DNA of 64,000 bases from Synechococcus sp. RedBA-s (GTDB lineage: Bacteria; Cyanobacteriota; Cyanobacteriia; PCC-6307; Cyanobiaceae), in the NCBI RefSeq assembly GCF_024345495.1, contig NZ_JAGQBF010000002.1, positions 62,001 to 126,000 of the forward strand, written 5' to 3'. Position 1 is the first letter of the stretch; each line of letters opens with the position of its first letter. The position numbers were made by a program, and so were the translations under genes. The notes beneath the pieces were generated by a model, which saw only the letters and a program-made list of their open reading frames with translations, was not told where the DNA came from and searched no databases. Shown piece after piece: positions 34,141-45,682 of this stretch.

Positions 34141-35073
34141 TCAGGCCCATGAGTGGAGGCAACGGCGTAGATCCTCGCGCCACTGGGGCAGGGGAAGGCC
34201 AAAGGCGGCACGGAATCGGCTGGTGTCGAGGCGGGAATTGGCTGGCCGCCGCGCTGGGTTGGGGTAGGCGCTGCTGGGAATGGCCGTGAGCTGGGGGGCA
34301 TGCGGCAGCAGCCCCAGTGCAACGGCTTCGCTGAAGATCGCCTCGGCAAAGCCATGCCAGCTCACGGCGGGCTGGCCGGCGTAGTGGTAGATGCCCCAAG
34401 GGAATGGCTGGGCTGGATCCAGAGGTGAGCTGTTGGACATGGCCGCATCGGCGAGGCTCAGCCAAGTGCTGGCGATGGCCTCGGCGCTGGTGGGGCCGCC
34501 GACCTGATCGGCCACCACCGAGAGGGCGGGCCGCTCGGCGCCCAGCCGCAGCATGGTGCGCACGAAGTTGGCGCCCTCCAGCCCGAACACCCAGCTCACG
34601 CGCAGCAGAAGGTGTTGTCCTCCGGCGGCCTGGAGGGCCTGCTCACCGGCCAGCTTGCTGGCTCCATAGACACCCAGGGGGCCGGTGGGATCGTCTTCCC
34701 ACCAGGGGCGCTCGCCACTGCCGGCGAAGACGTAGTCGGTAGAGAGATGAAAGAGGGGCAAGGAGCGCTCGGCGCAGGCATGGGCGAGGACACCCACCGC
34801 GGTAGCGTTAATGGCAGACGCCAGCTCCGGTTCGATTTCGGCCTTGTCGACGGCCGTATAAGCAGCTGCATTCAGCACCAAGGCCGGTTGGTGCTGACAC
34901 AACAACTGCTCGAGGGTGAGGCTGAGCTCACCTGTGGAAGCCGCCAGATCCAGTTCGGGCCTGGTGACCACCACCAGGGGCCGATCCGGCAGCAGCTGTG
35001 GGGCCAAGCGGCGCAGTGCAGAGGCCACCTGGCCGGAGCGGCCGATCACGAGTAAGGGGGAGTGAGAAGACAT
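34141..35073 (-). CDS. rfbD: dTDP-4-dehydrorhamnose reductase
   Basis: The 310-residue SDR enzyme makes dTDP-L-rhamnose from its 4-keto form. It has LLVIGRSGQVASALRRLA as the NAD(P) site (the usual GxxGQ(L/V) pattern), LVLNAAAYTAVDKAE, LSTDYVFAGSG and YGASKLAGEQAL with the Tyr-Lys pair. The C-terminal sugar-binding part has IYHYAGQPAVSWHGFAEAI and RPANSRLDTSRF. ATG 35073 shares one base with the rfbA stop (TGATG), so the pair is translationally coupled. Confidence 0.95.
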   Translation of the reverse strand: MSSHSPLLVIGRSGQVASALRRLAPQLLPDRPLVVVTRPELDLAASTGELSLTLEQLLCQHQPALVLNAAAYTAVDKAEIEPELASAINATAVGVLAHACAERSLPLFHLSTDYVFAGSGERPWWEDDPTGPLGVYGASKLAGEQALQAAGGQHLLLRVSWVFGLEGANFVRTMLRLGAERPALSVVADQVGGPTSAEAIASTWLSLADAAMSNSSPLDPAQPFPWGIYHYAGQPAVSWHGFAEAIFSEAVALGLLPHAPQLTAIPSSAYPNPARRPANSRLDTSRFRAAFGLPLPQWREDLRRCLHSWA

Positions 35074-35975
35074 CAGAACCCCTCCTGCAGCAGTCCTTCG
35101 AGGTAGGTGCCGTAGCCGGATTTGCGCAGGGGGGCCGCCAGGGCTTCGAGTTGGGATGAGCTGATCCAACCCTGCCGCCAGGCTACTTCTTCCGGGCAGC
35201 CAATCTTGAGACCCTGGCGATGTTCGAGCGTACGGATATAGCTGCCAGCCTCGTGAAGGGAATCGCAGGTGCCGGTGTCGAGCCAGGCCATTCCCCGTCC
35301 CAGGACTTCAACGCAAAGTTCACCACGCTCAAGATAGAGCTGATTGAGGGTAGTGATTTCCAATTCCCCGCGCGCTGAAGGCTTAACCCTCCTGGCGAGT
35401 TCCACAACCCCGGCGGCGTAAAAGTACAAACCAGTGACGGCATAGTTGGAAGCAGGTTTCTCCGGTTTCTCTGCCAGCGAGACCACCCGCCGCTCTTGAT
35501 CAAAGCCCACTACCCCATAGCGCTGGGGATCCACCACCCGGTAAGCGAACACCGAAGCGCCGCTGACTCGAGCATTGGCTGCTTGCAGATTGCGCGACAG
35601 ATCGCCGCCGTAGAACAAGTTATCGCCAAGTATCAGAGCGGCAGAATCGCCACAGAGAAAGTCGGCACCGATTAGAAACGCCTGGACCAGACCATCGGGA
35701 CGCGGCTGCTCGGCGTAGGACAGGGACAGTCCCCAAGCGGAGCCGTCACCAAGTAGATCCCGAAATAGAGGAAGATCCCGTGGCGTCGAAATGAGAAGAA
35801 TTTCCCTTATACCCGCCAGCATCAGTGTGCTGAGCGGGTAATAGATCATGGGCTTGTCGTAAACAGGCAACAATTGCTTGCTGACTGCCTGTGTGATCGG
35901 GTGAAGCCGTGTTCCTGAACCACCGGCGAGAATGATTCCGCGGCGATTGGGTGACCCCTCAGGAATTTGAGGCAT
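35073..35975 (-). CDS. rfbA: Glucose-1-phosphate thymidylyltransferase
   Basis: The 300-residue nucleotidyltransferase starts the dTDP-L-rhamnose pathway by forming dTDP-glucose. It has [19 protein letters not shown] with the nucleotide-binding loop, [52 protein letters not shown] and [19 protein letters not shown] 35975 is the family-like start. The gene shows visibly lower GC than its neighbours (50-60 percent in several 60-base lines between 35450 and 35900), which may point to exchange by transfer. It is the first gene of the rfb operon, with clpB 52 nt upstream on the same strand. Confidence 0.95.
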   Translation of the reverse strand: MPQIPEGSPNRRGIILAGGSGTRLHPITQAVSKQLLPVYDKPMIYYPLSTLMLAGIREILLISTPRDLPLFRDLLGDGSAWGLSLSYAEQPRPDGLVQAFLIGADFLCGDSAALILGDNLFYGGDLSRNLQAANARVSGASVFAYRVVDPQRYGVVGFDQERRVVSLAEKPEKPASNYAVTGLYFYAAGVVELARRVKPSARGELEITTLNQLYLERGELCVEVLGRGMAWLDTGTCDSLHEAGSYIRTLEHRQGLKIGCPEEVAWRQGWISSSQLEALAAPLRKSGYGTYLEGLLQEGF

Positions 35976-36027
35976 GGCAACAGGAACCGGACAGGAGGAT
36001 TGTGGCCGATCGGGCTCCGCCCCAGAG

Positions 36028-38655
<2,628 letters not shown>

Positions 38656-38986
38656 GGAGGTCTCCTCTCTGGTCGTCGTTGAACGAAGGCTATGAACGCC
38701 CCCCGGTGCCGCACAGGATGGGCAGGCCGAAACAAATGGCGAATCAACCGAACGGCTGCCCAGGGCCCGCCCCTTCGCCGCACTGGCCGCCCTCTCCCTG
38801 CTGTCAGCGGAGCTGGGCCCCGTTGCTGCGGCCGCCAAGCTGGTGAGCCAGGGCAGGAACGGGGGCGCCGAGCATGAGGGGCAACGCCGCCAGAAGGCTC
38901 GCCAGGGTCAGACAGTCGGCGAGCGGACCGTTCAAGACTGGAGTTGCCATGATGACGCCGCGTCAGGCCACGGGCTCAGGGTAGGG
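38656..38986. other. Intergenic region between clpB and the 68-aa gene
   Basis: About 330 nt separate divergent genes. It must hold the clpB promoter on the minus strand. I cannot identify clear -35/-10 boxes or a CIRCE-like inverted repeat. The only plausible coding content is the small minus-strand frame at 38804-38950. Confidence 0.4.
38804..38950 (-). CDS. Possible small hydrophobic protein (48 aa)
   Basis: An ATG at 38950 opens a 48-codon frame with one hydrophobic stretch ([20 protein letters not shown]) and a short polar C terminus. About three quarters of its third codon positions are G or C, like real genes here. There is no evident ribosome site and I do not recognise a family among the known small photosystem or cytochrome subunits, so it may be chance. 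Confidence 0.28.
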   Translation of the reverse strand: MATPVLNGPLADCLTLASLLAALPLMLGAPVPALAHQLGGRSNGAQLR

Positions 38987-39193
38987 ATGAACAACGAGGT
39001 GAGGGAAGCCCTGGTGCTGCGCCTGGCGCAGGAGTCCCGCGATTTCGAGGGCACCAGCAAGGATCCGGAGCGCAACTGCTGGCTGGTGGTGCACCGCCAT
39101 GCCCATGGGGTGCTTCCCAGCGAATACGACATCCGCGACGTGCCCGAAGACCTTTACCTCGAGGTGCTCGCCAGGCGCCGCGAGCTCAGCTGA
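38987..39193 (+). CDS. Small conserved hypothetical protein (68 aa)
   Basis: ATG 38987 follows AGGGTAGGG and opens a 68-residue soluble frame: MNNEVREALVLRLAQESRDFE, NCWLVVHRHAHGVLPSEYD, then an acidic end DVPEDLYLEVLARRREL. No named domain is recognised. The frame to 38843 adds an unlike leader. Its last 40 nt overlap the convergent Nif11 gene. Confidence 0.6.
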   Translation: MNNEVREALVLRLAQESRDFEGTSKDPERNCWLVVHRHAHGVLPSEYDIRDVPEDLYLEVLARRRELS

Positions 39194-39444
39194 GGCTTCC
39201 GTCCGGTCACCGAGCTCAGCAGATCAGCCACGGGGGTGATTCGGGACCGGTCCAAAAACCTGGAGGCAGCCTCCGCGGCACTGGCCTGTTCCAGATCGGC
39301 CCACTCGATCGGGTAGCCCAGAGCCCTGGCCCTCTCGATCAGCCACTGCCAGGGCCGATCATGATCACCCAGCCGCAACAGGGCCCTGAGCCTCGGTTGT
39401 CGCTCGGCGTCGGCCACCAGCCGCCGCAGGTGTTCGAGGGACAT
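39154..39444 (-). CDS. Nif11-domain protein
   Basis: The 96-residue protein from ATG 39444 begins MSLEHLRRLVADAERQPRLRA and continues through ALGYPIEWADLEQA. This follows the Nif11 pattern (MSxExLxxFLxxVxxDPxLxxxL, then AxxxGYxIxxxDL). Nif11 domains occur in nitrogen-fixation clusters and, with a Gly-Gly site, as leaders of ribosomally made peptides. Here no Gly-Gly cleavage site, Cys-rich core, modifying enzyme or transporter is visible, so it is not supported as a peptide precursor. The C-terminal third is Ser/Arg-rich. Confidence 0.65.
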   Translation of the reverse strand: MSLEHLRRLVADAERQPRLRALLRLGDHDRPWQWLIERARALGYPIEWADLEQASAAEAASRFLDRSRITPVADLLSSVTGRKPQLSSRRLASTSR

Positions 39445-39516
39445 CCCACTGCTTCGTCGGTCATGGTCACCATCGCGTTGCCGCCCGGGCCTGGCCAGGG
39501 ACCGCACACAAAGCAC

Positions 39517-39543
39517 AAAAAAACCACCCCTCTCAGGGGTGGT
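39517..39543 (-). terminator. Rho-independent terminator after petJ
   Basis: On the minus strand ACCACCCCT and AGGGGTGGT form a nine-pair stem with the loop GAG, followed by seven T residues counting the last stem base. It lies about 50 nt after the petJ stop and separates it from the Nif11 gene. Confidence 0.88.
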
Positions 39544-39593
39544 GAGTGAAGAACAACTCAGCATCTGATCAGATGCTGATCAGTCTCGGCTGA

Positions 39594-39935
39594 TCAGGCC
39601 CAGCCCTTGGAGGCCATTTCCTCGATGTAGGCGGACACATCGGCAATATCAGCTTCGGTGAGCTTGCCGGCGAAGGCTGGCATGGCGTTCTTGCCATTGC
39701 TGACCTGATAGGCGATGGCCGACTCGTGGTCAGAGCTGTAGTTGGCCAGGTAGGCCTCGAGGGCCTCAGCCTTGAGCGTGCGGTCTGCGTTCACCACATT
39801 GCCACCACCCATGTGGCAGGCCGCGCAGTTGGCGGAGAAAATCTGCGCGCCATGGGCGGCGTCGGCGGCAAAGCTGGGGGCGGCACCCAGCAGCAGGGCC
39901 AGGCAAACTGCAAAAAACGAAAGCAAGCGACGCAT
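39594..39935 (-). CDS. petJ: Cytochrome c6
   Basis: The 113-residue precursor has a signal peptide (RRLLSFFAVCLALLLGAAPSF, cleavage after AFA-type sequence before ADAAHG). The mature c-type cytochrome has the heme site CAACH in FSANCAACHMGGG, and the Met ligand in GKNAMPAFAGKL. It carries electrons from cytochrome b6f to photosystem I or to oxidase in the thylakoid lumen, often replacing plastocyanin when copper is low. ATG 39935 gives the best signal start. It lies 112 nt downstream of petE on the same strand, and a strong terminator follows. Confidence 0.96.
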   Translation of the reverse strand: MRRLLSFFAVCLALLLGAAPSFAADAAHGAQIFSANCAACHMGGGNVVNADRTLKAEALEAYLANYSSDHESAIAYQVSNGKNAMPAFAGKLTEADIADVSAYIEEMASKGWA

Positions 39936-40047
39936 CAGGGAAGCGAGCAATGGAAAGGCAACCCACCAAAACTAGAATCCCGCCGCCAGAAGGGAGCCGG
40001 CGGCAGGAGCGGATCGAAACAATGTCGTTACTGAGGCCAGGCGGGCG

Positions 40048-40440
40048 TCACTCGACGATCACCTTGCCGACCATGCCTGCGCCACGGTGGGGCTCGCACC
40101 AGAAGTCGTAGCTGCCAGCCTGCTCGAAGGTTTCATCCCAGCTTTCGCCGGGAGCGAAGGCCAGGCTGGTGTGGCTGAGCTCCTCATGGCCATCAAAGAC
40201 GGCGTTGTGGGGGGCCAGCTTGTTGTTCACGAAGTGGACGGTATCGCCCTTGCTGATGGTGATCACGCTGGGCTCGAAGGCCAGCATGCCGGCGTCGGTG
40301 CCGAGCTTCACCTCAACGGTGGCGGCCTCGGCAGGCTGCACCGCGCTGACGCTCACCAGCACCAGGAGCGCCCCCAGCAGGGCGGAGGCGGCCACAACCC
40401 GCAGCAGGCGCGCGGCGGAAGCAATCAGAGCTTGAACCAT
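40048..40440 (-). CDS. petE: Plastocyanin
   Basis: The 130-residue precursor has a signal peptide (LLRVVAASALLGALLVLVSV, cleavage near AEAA). The copper ligands are visible: His in NNKLAPHNAVFDGH, and Cys, His and Met in YDFWCEPHRGAGMVG. It carries electrons from cytochrome b6f to photosystem I in the thylakoid lumen. The ribosome site AGGAAA lies just before ATG 40440. A 6-bp inverted repeat lies in the leader. The tandem with petJ puts the two interchangeable carriers side by side. Confidence 0.97.
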   Translation of the reverse strand: MVQALIASAARLLRVVAASALLGALLVLVSVSAVQPAEAATVEVKLGTDAGMLAFEPSVITISKGDTVHFVNNKLAPHNAVFDGHEELSHTSLAFAPGESWDETFEQAGSYDFWCEPHRGAGMVGKVIVE

Positions 40441-40452
40441 CTGGTTTTCCTA

Positions 40453-40468
40453 ACACTGACGGCAGTGT
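40453..40468. promoter_or_regulatory. Inverted repeat in the petE upstream region
   Basis: ACACTG and CAGTGT form a perfect 6-base inverted repeat separated by ACGG, 13 nt upstream of the petE start codon. A -10-like element (CATACACT on the minus strand) overlaps its outer arm. It could be an operator for a copper-responsive regulator or an RNA hairpin near the ribosome site. I did not find the same repeat before petJ. Confidence 0.4.
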
Positions 40469-40477
40469 ATGACGTTC

Positions 40478-41488
40478 TCAGATAACTCCGCGGTGGGGCA
40501 GCCCCGCCTGCTCGAACACCGCCTCCAGCGTTGGCGCGTGGCTGACCAGATCGAAGCGCTCCGGCGGGCTCACCGGGTCGTGGATGAAGTGGCGCTGGCG
40601 GATGCTGAAGCGATCCCAGGCGTTGACCTCGATCGGCAGCACCCGGATCAGGGCTTCGATCCACCAGCCGTTGAGGGCCAGGCCCAGCGGCGGCCGCCAG
40701 CTGCGGCGCCAGCGGCAGAGCCGGGTCACGGTGTCATCCACGGTGACGGCGGGCTGCCCCAGCACCAGCCGGCGCAGAGGTCCCTGGTTCGGCTCCGGAT
40801 TGGGCTGGTGGGGGTTCAGGGCCAGGTGGGCGCAGACCAGGGCGATGTCGGCAGCGTGGATGAAGTGGAAGCTGGCCTCGGCCCGCAACCATTTCGCCAG
40901 CCACAGCCAACGCACCCCCTCCTTGAGGCCGGCGGTGAGGTAGCTGGTGGGGTGGGGGTCGCCTGGGCCCACCGAGCCACCGAACACCAGCGTGGGGAAA
41001 ACGGCCACGATGCGCCCGGCCAGCTCATGGCGCTCCAGCTGCTGCAGGCAGAGGGCCTTGGTCTGGATGTACTCGGTGCCGTAGGCCTCCGCTTCCGGCA
41101 GCAGCTGCAGCTGGCGATCGAGAATGCTGGCGGTGGAGAAGTAGATGATCTGCTCCAGCTGCCCGGGGTCGAGTCGACCCAGCAGCTCCTTCACAGCCAC
41201 CACATTCACCTGCTGGGCCCGCTCGGGATCTCCCCAGGCGGTGGCGGTGTGGATCACCCGCGTGGCCGTGGCGATCTCGGCGGCGTGGGGCGCCTGATCA
41301 CGCAGATCGCCCACCAGCAGGGTGATGCGCGGATGCTGCCTGGGTACAGCCGTGAGCTTGGAGGGATCCCGCAGCCAGAGCAGCAGCTCGGCGTCGGAGT
41401 TGGCCAGCAGCTGCTCGGCAATGGCCTGGCCCACACAGCCACTGGCCCCTGTGATCAGAATTCGGGCGGGCCCGTTGGCGCCGCTCAA
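40478..41488 (-). CDS. NAD-dependent epimerase/dehydratase (extended SDR)
   Basis: The 336-residue protein has the nucleotide-binding start [20 protein letters not shown], then [32 protein letters not shown] and a catalytic YIQTK near residue 141 (Tyr-x3-Lys). Substrate is unknown; related cyanobacterial proteins sit next to hemE. The TTG start overlaps the hemE stop as TTTGA, implying co-translation. The last 60 residues have a basic RWRRSW stretch without a named domain. Confidence 0.8.
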   Translation of the reverse strand: MSGANGPARILITGASGCVGQAIAEQLLANSDAELLLWLRDPSKLTAVPRQHPRITLLVGDLRDQAPHAAEIATATRVIHTATAWGDPERAQQVNVVAVKELLGRLDPGQLEQIIYFSTASILDRQLQLLPEAEAYGTEYIQTKALCLQQLERHELAGRIVAVFPTLVFGGSVGPGDPHPTSYLTAGLKEGVRWLWLAKWLRAEASFHFIHAADIALVCAHLALNPHQPNPEPNQGPLRRLVLGQPAVTVDDTVTRLCRWRRSWRPPLGLALNGWWIEALIRVLPIEVNAWDRFSIRQRHFIHDPVSPPERFDLVSHAPTLEAVFEQAGLPHRGVI

Positions 41489-42543
41489 ACGGCTGCCCCC
41501 AGCAGCTCATTCACCGACTTGCCGGCCTCGAAGAACACTCGGGCGTTTTCCTCAGGCGTGCCCGGCAGGATGCCGTGGCCGAGGTTGAGGATGTGGCGGC
41601 GGCCGCGGGCCTTGCGCACGGTGTCAACGATGCGGGCGCGGATGGCCTCGGGCGTGCCGAACAGCAGACCGGGATCCACATTGCCCTGCACCCCCAGGTG
41701 CTCGGGCAGGCGGGCACAGCCATCGGCCATGTCCACGGTCCAGTCGAGCGAGATGAAATCGACTCCGGTGGTGGCCATCCGCTCAAGCACACCGGCGCTC
41801 CCGGAGATGTAGAGAATCAGGGGGGTGTCGGGGTGCTTTGCCTTGACCTGATCCACCACCCGTTTCTGATACGGAGCCGCGAATACGTCGTAATCGATCG
41901 GGCTGAGCTGACCGGCCCAGGAATCAAACAGCTGCACCACCTGGGCGCCGCTCTCGATCTGATAACAGACATAGGCGGCGATTGAATCCGCCAACAGCCC
42001 CAGCAGCTGATGCAGCAGCGCCGGCTCCTGGAAGGCCATCGCCTTGATCACGGCGTAGTTCTTGCTGCTCTTGCCCTCCACCGCGTAGGCGGCCAGGGTC
42101 CAGGGGGCGCCCACAAAACCGAGCACCGCCGCGTCGTTGCCCACGCTCTGACGCAGCCGGCCCAGCACCTCACCCACGAAGGGCAGCGAGGCGGCCGGAT
42201 CCAGGGGCCTCAGCGCCTCCACCTGCGCCAGGCTGCGGATCGGCGGGTCAATGATCGGACCCTTGCTCTCGATGATGTCGAAATCGATCCCCATGCCCGG
42301 CAGCGGCGTGAGGATGTCGGAGAAGAGAATCACGCCATCGGGCTGGAAGGCCCGGTAGGGCTGCATCGAAATCTCGTAGGAGAGGTCGGGCTGCTCGGAG
42401 CGCTCGCGGAAGCCGGGGTGACGATCGCGCAGGTCGCGGTAGACCTTCATGTAACGCCCGGCCTGGCGCATCATCCACACCGGTGGCCGCTCCACCTGCT
42501 CACCTCGGGCGGCGCGCAGCAGCAGGGGGAGCGGTTCGGCCAT
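41485..42543 (-). CDS. hemE: Uroporphyrinogen decarboxylase
   Basis: The 352-residue enzyme removes four carboxyl groups from uroporphyrinogen III in the heme and chlorophyll pathway. The signature [20 protein letters not shown] is near residue 20, with [18 protein letters not shown] near 75 and [16 protein letters not shown] near 140. The C terminus has [20 protein letters not shown] 42543 is the family start. It is followed by an SDR gene with overlapping codons and preceded by glgB 26 nt upstream. Confidence 0.97.
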   Translation of the reverse strand: MAEPLPLLLRAARGEQVERPPVWMMRQAGRYMKVYRDLRDRHPGFRERSEQPDLSYEISMQPYRAFQPDGVILFSDILTPLPGMGIDFDIIESKGPIIDPPIRSLAQVEALRPLDPAASLPFVGEVLGRLRQSVGNDAAVLGFVGAPWTLAAYAVEGKSSKNYAVIKAMAFQEPALLHQLLGLLADSIAAYVCYQIESGAQVVQLFDSWAGQLSPIDYDVFAAPYQKRVVDQVKAKHPDTPLILYISGSAGVLERMATTGVDFISLDWTVDMADGCARLPEHLGVQGNVDPGLLFGTPEAIRARIVDTVRKARGRRHILNLGHGILPGTPEENARVFFEAGKSVNELLGAAV

Positions 42544-42569
42544 GGGGTTAGGGAATGCCAGGGGCGAAC

Positions 42570-44879
42570 CTACCCGACGGCACCACCTGATCCGGCGGCT
42601 TCGTCACAGAGGGTCTGGCTGCGCTCCGGGTCACGCCGCAGCACCAGCACGCTCAAGGGAGGCAGGCAGAGGTCGAGCGACTGGCCGTAGCCATGGAGCG
42701 CCTGCTCGTCGCTGAACTTGCCGCCCATGTTGCCGAGGTTGCTGCCGCCGTAGCGGCTGCTGTCGGTATTGAAGGTTTCGGCGTAGAAGCCCTCCATCGG
42801 CACCCCCACCCGGTAGTGGGGGTGGCTCTGGGGGGTGAAGTTGGCCACCACCACCACCCAGGAGCCGCCTTGGCTCTCGCGGCGCATGAAGCTGATCACC
42901 GACTGGCGGTTGTCACTGCAGTCGATCCACTGGAAGCCGTAGTGGTCGAAATCATCTCTCCACAGGGCCGGCTCCTCGCGGTAGTAGCGGTTGAGGTCGT
43001 CCACCAGGTTGAGCAGACCCTGATGGGCCTCGAACTCCAGCAGGTCCCACTGCAGATCACCCCAGACATTCCATTCGCTGCGCTGACCGAACTCCATGCC
43101 CATGAAGATGGTCTTCTTGCCCGGGTGGGTCCACATGTAGGCCAGCAGAGCGCGCACATTGGCGAACTTCTGCCAGTCGTCGCCAGGCATCTTGTGCAGC
43201 AGATGGCTCTTGCCATGCACCACCTCATCGTGGCTGAGGGCCAGCATGAAGTTCTCGGTGTAGTGATACATGATCGAGAAGCTGACATTGTTCTGATGGA
43301 ACTGGCGGAACCAGGGATCCAGCTCGAAGTAATCGAGCATGTCGTGCATCCAGCCCATGTTCCACTTGAGGTTGAAGCCGAGGCCACCCATCTCGGTGGG
43401 CTTGGTCACCATCGGCCAGGTGGTGGATTCCTCAGCGATCGAGAGGGCACCGGGGAAGTGATGGAACAGGACCGAATTGGCCTGCTGCAGGAAGCGCACC
43501 GCCTCAAGGTTCTCGCGGCCGCCCTCCTCGTTGGGCAGCCATTCGCCCGTGGGGCGCAGGTAGTCGCGGTAGAGCATCGAGGCCACCGCATCCACCCGGA
43601 TGCCGTCGATGTGGAACTCCTCGAACCAGAACACCAGATTGGCCACGAGGAAGTTGCGCACCTCATTGCGGCTGTAATTGAAAATAAGTGTGCCCCACTC
43701 CTTGTGCTCACCGATGCGCGGATCGGCGTGCTCATAGAGGTGGCAGCCATCGAAGAAGGCCAGGCCGTGGCTGTCCTTGGGGAAGTGGCCAGGCACCCAG
43801 TCGAGGATCACCCCCAGGCCTTCGGCGTGGCAGCGATCCACGAAGGCCCGGAATTCATCCGGCGGGCCGAAGCGACTGGTGGGGGCGTAGAAGCCCGTCA
43901 CCTGATACCCCCAGGAGCCATCGAAGGGATGCTCCGCGATCGGCATCAGCTCCAGGTGCGTGAAGCCCCGCTCTTTCACGTAGGGGATCAGCCGATCGGC
44001 CAGCTCGGGGTAGGTGAGCAGACGGGCGCCGGGCTTGAGATCGGCGGCCGCCACCGGCGGGCGTGGGCTGCCATCGGCCTCGATGTAGGGCTGGTCGGCC
44101 GGGCCATGCATCCAGCTGCCCAGGTGCAACTCGTACACCGAAATCGGCTGATCGAGGGGATTACGGCTGTCACGCTCGGCCAGCCAGCCCTGATCGCTCC
44201 AGCGGTACTGGCCCAGCTGGGAGACCACCGAGCCCTGCTGGGGGCGCACCTCGTGCTGGAAGCCGTAGGGATCGGCCTTCTGATAGCAGTGGCCCTCGGG
44301 GGAGCGCACTTCGTATTTGTAGAGAGCTCCGGGCCTGAGGCCGGGCACGAACAGCTCCCAGATGCCACCGATGCGCAGCTGCATCGGGTGGTGGCGGCCA
44401 TCCCAGTTGTTGCATTCACCCAGCAGAGCCACGCTGCGGGCGTTAGGGGCCCAGAGGGCGAACTGCACCCCGGCGATGCCGTCGCGCTCGCAGGGGTGGG
44501 CGCCCAGGCGTCGCCAGATGTGATGGTGATTGCCCTCGGCGAAGAGATGGCGATCGAGCTCGCCCATCCACTCCTCCCGGAAGGCCCAGGGGTCGTGCTG
44601 CTGGTGCTCGAGCCCCCCCCGCTGCACCCGGTATTCGTAGCGGCGGCCGGGATCCTCGCTCAGCTCGACTTCAAACACCCAGGGATGGTGGGGTGTGGCC
44701 ATCGGCAGGGCACGGCCATCGAGAAGCAGGTCCACCTGGCTCGCTTCGGGCATCCAGGCCCGCACCACCCAGCCATCACCGTGGGGCTGAGGGCCCAGCA
44801 CGGCGAACGGATGATCATGCCGGCAGTCCTGAAGCCTCTGGCCGTCTTGGACCATCCATTCGAGGCTGGTGGAGGGCAT
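42570..44879 (-). CDS. glgB: 1,4-alpha-glucan (glycogen) branching enzyme
   Basis: The 769-residue GH13 enzyme makes alpha-1,6 branches in glycogen. It has two N-terminal carbohydrate-binding beta-sandwich regions ([38 protein letters not shown]), then the catalytic barrel with [35 protein letters not shown] (nucleophile Asp), [11 protein letters not shown] (Glu) and [11 protein letters not shown] (second Asp). The C-terminal sandwich ends with [11 protein letters not shown]. The length fits the cyanobacterial type with an extra N-terminal domain. The next gene upstream is a DUF3887-like protein. Confidence 0.97.
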   Translation of the reverse strand: MPSTSLEWMVQDGQRLQDCRHDHPFAVLGPQPHGDGWVVRAWMPEASQVDLLLDGRALPMATPHHPWVFEVELSEDPGRRYEYRVQRGGLEHQQHDPWAFREEWMGELDRHLFAEGNHHHIWRRLGAHPCERDGIAGVQFALWAPNARSVALLGECNNWDGRHHPMQLRIGGIWELFVPGLRPGALYKYEVRSPEGHCYQKADPYGFQHEVRPQQGSVVSQLGQYRWSDQGWLAERDSRNPLDQPISVYELHLGSWMHGPADQPYIEADGSPRPPVAAADLKPGARLLTYPELADRLIPYVKERGFTHLELMPIAEHPFDGSWGYQVTGFYAPTSRFGPPDEFRAFVDRCHAEGLGVILDWVPGHFPKDSHGLAFFDGCHLYEHADPRIGEHKEWGTLIFNYSRNEVRNFLVANLVFWFEEFHIDGIRVDAVASMLYRDYLRPTGEWLPNEEGGRENLEAVRFLQQANSVLFHHFPGALSIAEESTTWPMVTKPTEMGGLGFNLKWNMGWMHDMLDYFELDPWFRQFHQNNVSFSIMYHYTENFMLALSHDEVVHGKSHLLHKMPGDDWQKFANVRALLAYMWTHPGKKTIFMGMEFGQRSEWNVWGDLQWDLLEFEAHQGLLNLVDDLNRYYREEPALWRDDFDHYGFQWIDCSDNRQSVISFMRRESQGGSWVVVVANFTPQSHPHYRVGVPMEGFYAETFNTDSSRYGGSNLGNMGGKFSDEQALHGYGQSLDLCLPPLSVLVLRRDPERSQTLCDEAAGSGGAVG

Positions 44880-44941
44880 CGAGCATCGGCGCGCGGAACG
44901 GGAGCTTAGGCCCGCCGATCCTGCGCCCCCCTGCGGTTCCC

Positions 44942-45658
44942 TCAGGGCAGGGGGGCGCCGGGCCGGGCCGGATCCTCGGGAAAATCAACGCCGATGATGT
45001 GACCCTCGGGATCAAAGATCACGAACAGATTGTCGGTGACCTTCTGGAACTGGGTGGTGACGAGCACCAGCTGCTGGGGGCCACCTTCACTGGCCACCAC
45101 GGTGCCGCGCAGGCGCTGGAAGGAACCGGTGTATTTCTCCAGATCCTTCCAGCGGTTGAGCAGATCCTGGGGACTGATCTCAGCCTGGAGATCTCGATAG
45201 AGCAGGCTGCGGGCATCCAACACCCGGCCCTCGCTGATGGCGGTGATGAAGGCGGTGGCGATCTGCTTGATCGGCGTGTCTTTCTGATCCAGCTCCCAGC
45301 CGAGCACGCGTCCGCGGCCATCGAGCACCAGCACCAGCGGCCGGTTGCCGACAGGGCCCCTCAGCACCGCCTCCACCGTGCTGTCATCCACTCCGGTCGA
45401 CACGTCGGTGATGCGGCTGCTGAGGATGGGCCCCTGCTTCTGCAAGCGTTGACGCACCCGCTCCACCGTGGTCAGTTTCTGCAGATCAGGGGCCAGACGG
45501 TCAAACACGGCCTGACTGTCCTGGCGCTTCAGGGCATCGAGCAACACCTGCCCGGCGGCTCTGGCCTCGGCTGGCTGCAGCGCGGAAGTGGCCAGGGCCT
45601 GACCTCCATGCAGTCCACAGGCCAGGGCCATCGCCAGCAAAGGAACGCGCAGATTCAC
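44942..45658 (-). CDS. Exported DUF3887-like protein
   Basis: The 238-residue protein has a signal peptide ([20 protein letters not shown]) and two similar helical-sheet units, each about 90 residues: the first from [21 protein letters not shown] to [16 protein letters not shown], the second from [21 protein letters not shown] to [17 protein letters not shown]. The repeated ending (xxDxxGxxxG) matches DUF3887 domains, which are NTF2-like folds found before alpha/beta hydrolases. It is followed by glgB and preceded by a serine hydrolase gene. It should be periplasmic. Confidence 0.72.
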   Translation of the reverse strand: MNLRVPLLAMALACGLHGGQALATSALQPAEARAAGQVLLDALKRQDSQAVFDRLAPDLQKLTTVERVRQRLQKQGPILSSRITDVSTGVDDSTVEAVLRGPVGNRPLVLVLDGRGRVLGWELDQKDTPIKQIATAFITAISEGRVLDARSLLYRDLQAEISPQDLLNRWKDLEKYTGSFQRLRGTVVASEGGPQQLVLVTTQFQKVTDNLFVIFDPEGHIIGVDFPEDPARPGAPLP

Positions 45659-45682
45659 GGAGGTGCGGGTGTTGAGCTGGCG

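Noticed and set aside
39154-39444. Ribosomal peptide (RiPP) precursor
   Set aside because: No Gly-Gly leader cleavage site, no Cys- or Ser/Thr-rich core of the usual type and no modifying or export gene nearby.
42693-44909. 738-codon plus-strand open frame opposite glgB
   Set aside because: Antisense to a certain glycogen branching enzyme with all catalytic motifs; His/Val/Ala-rich shadow without a domain.
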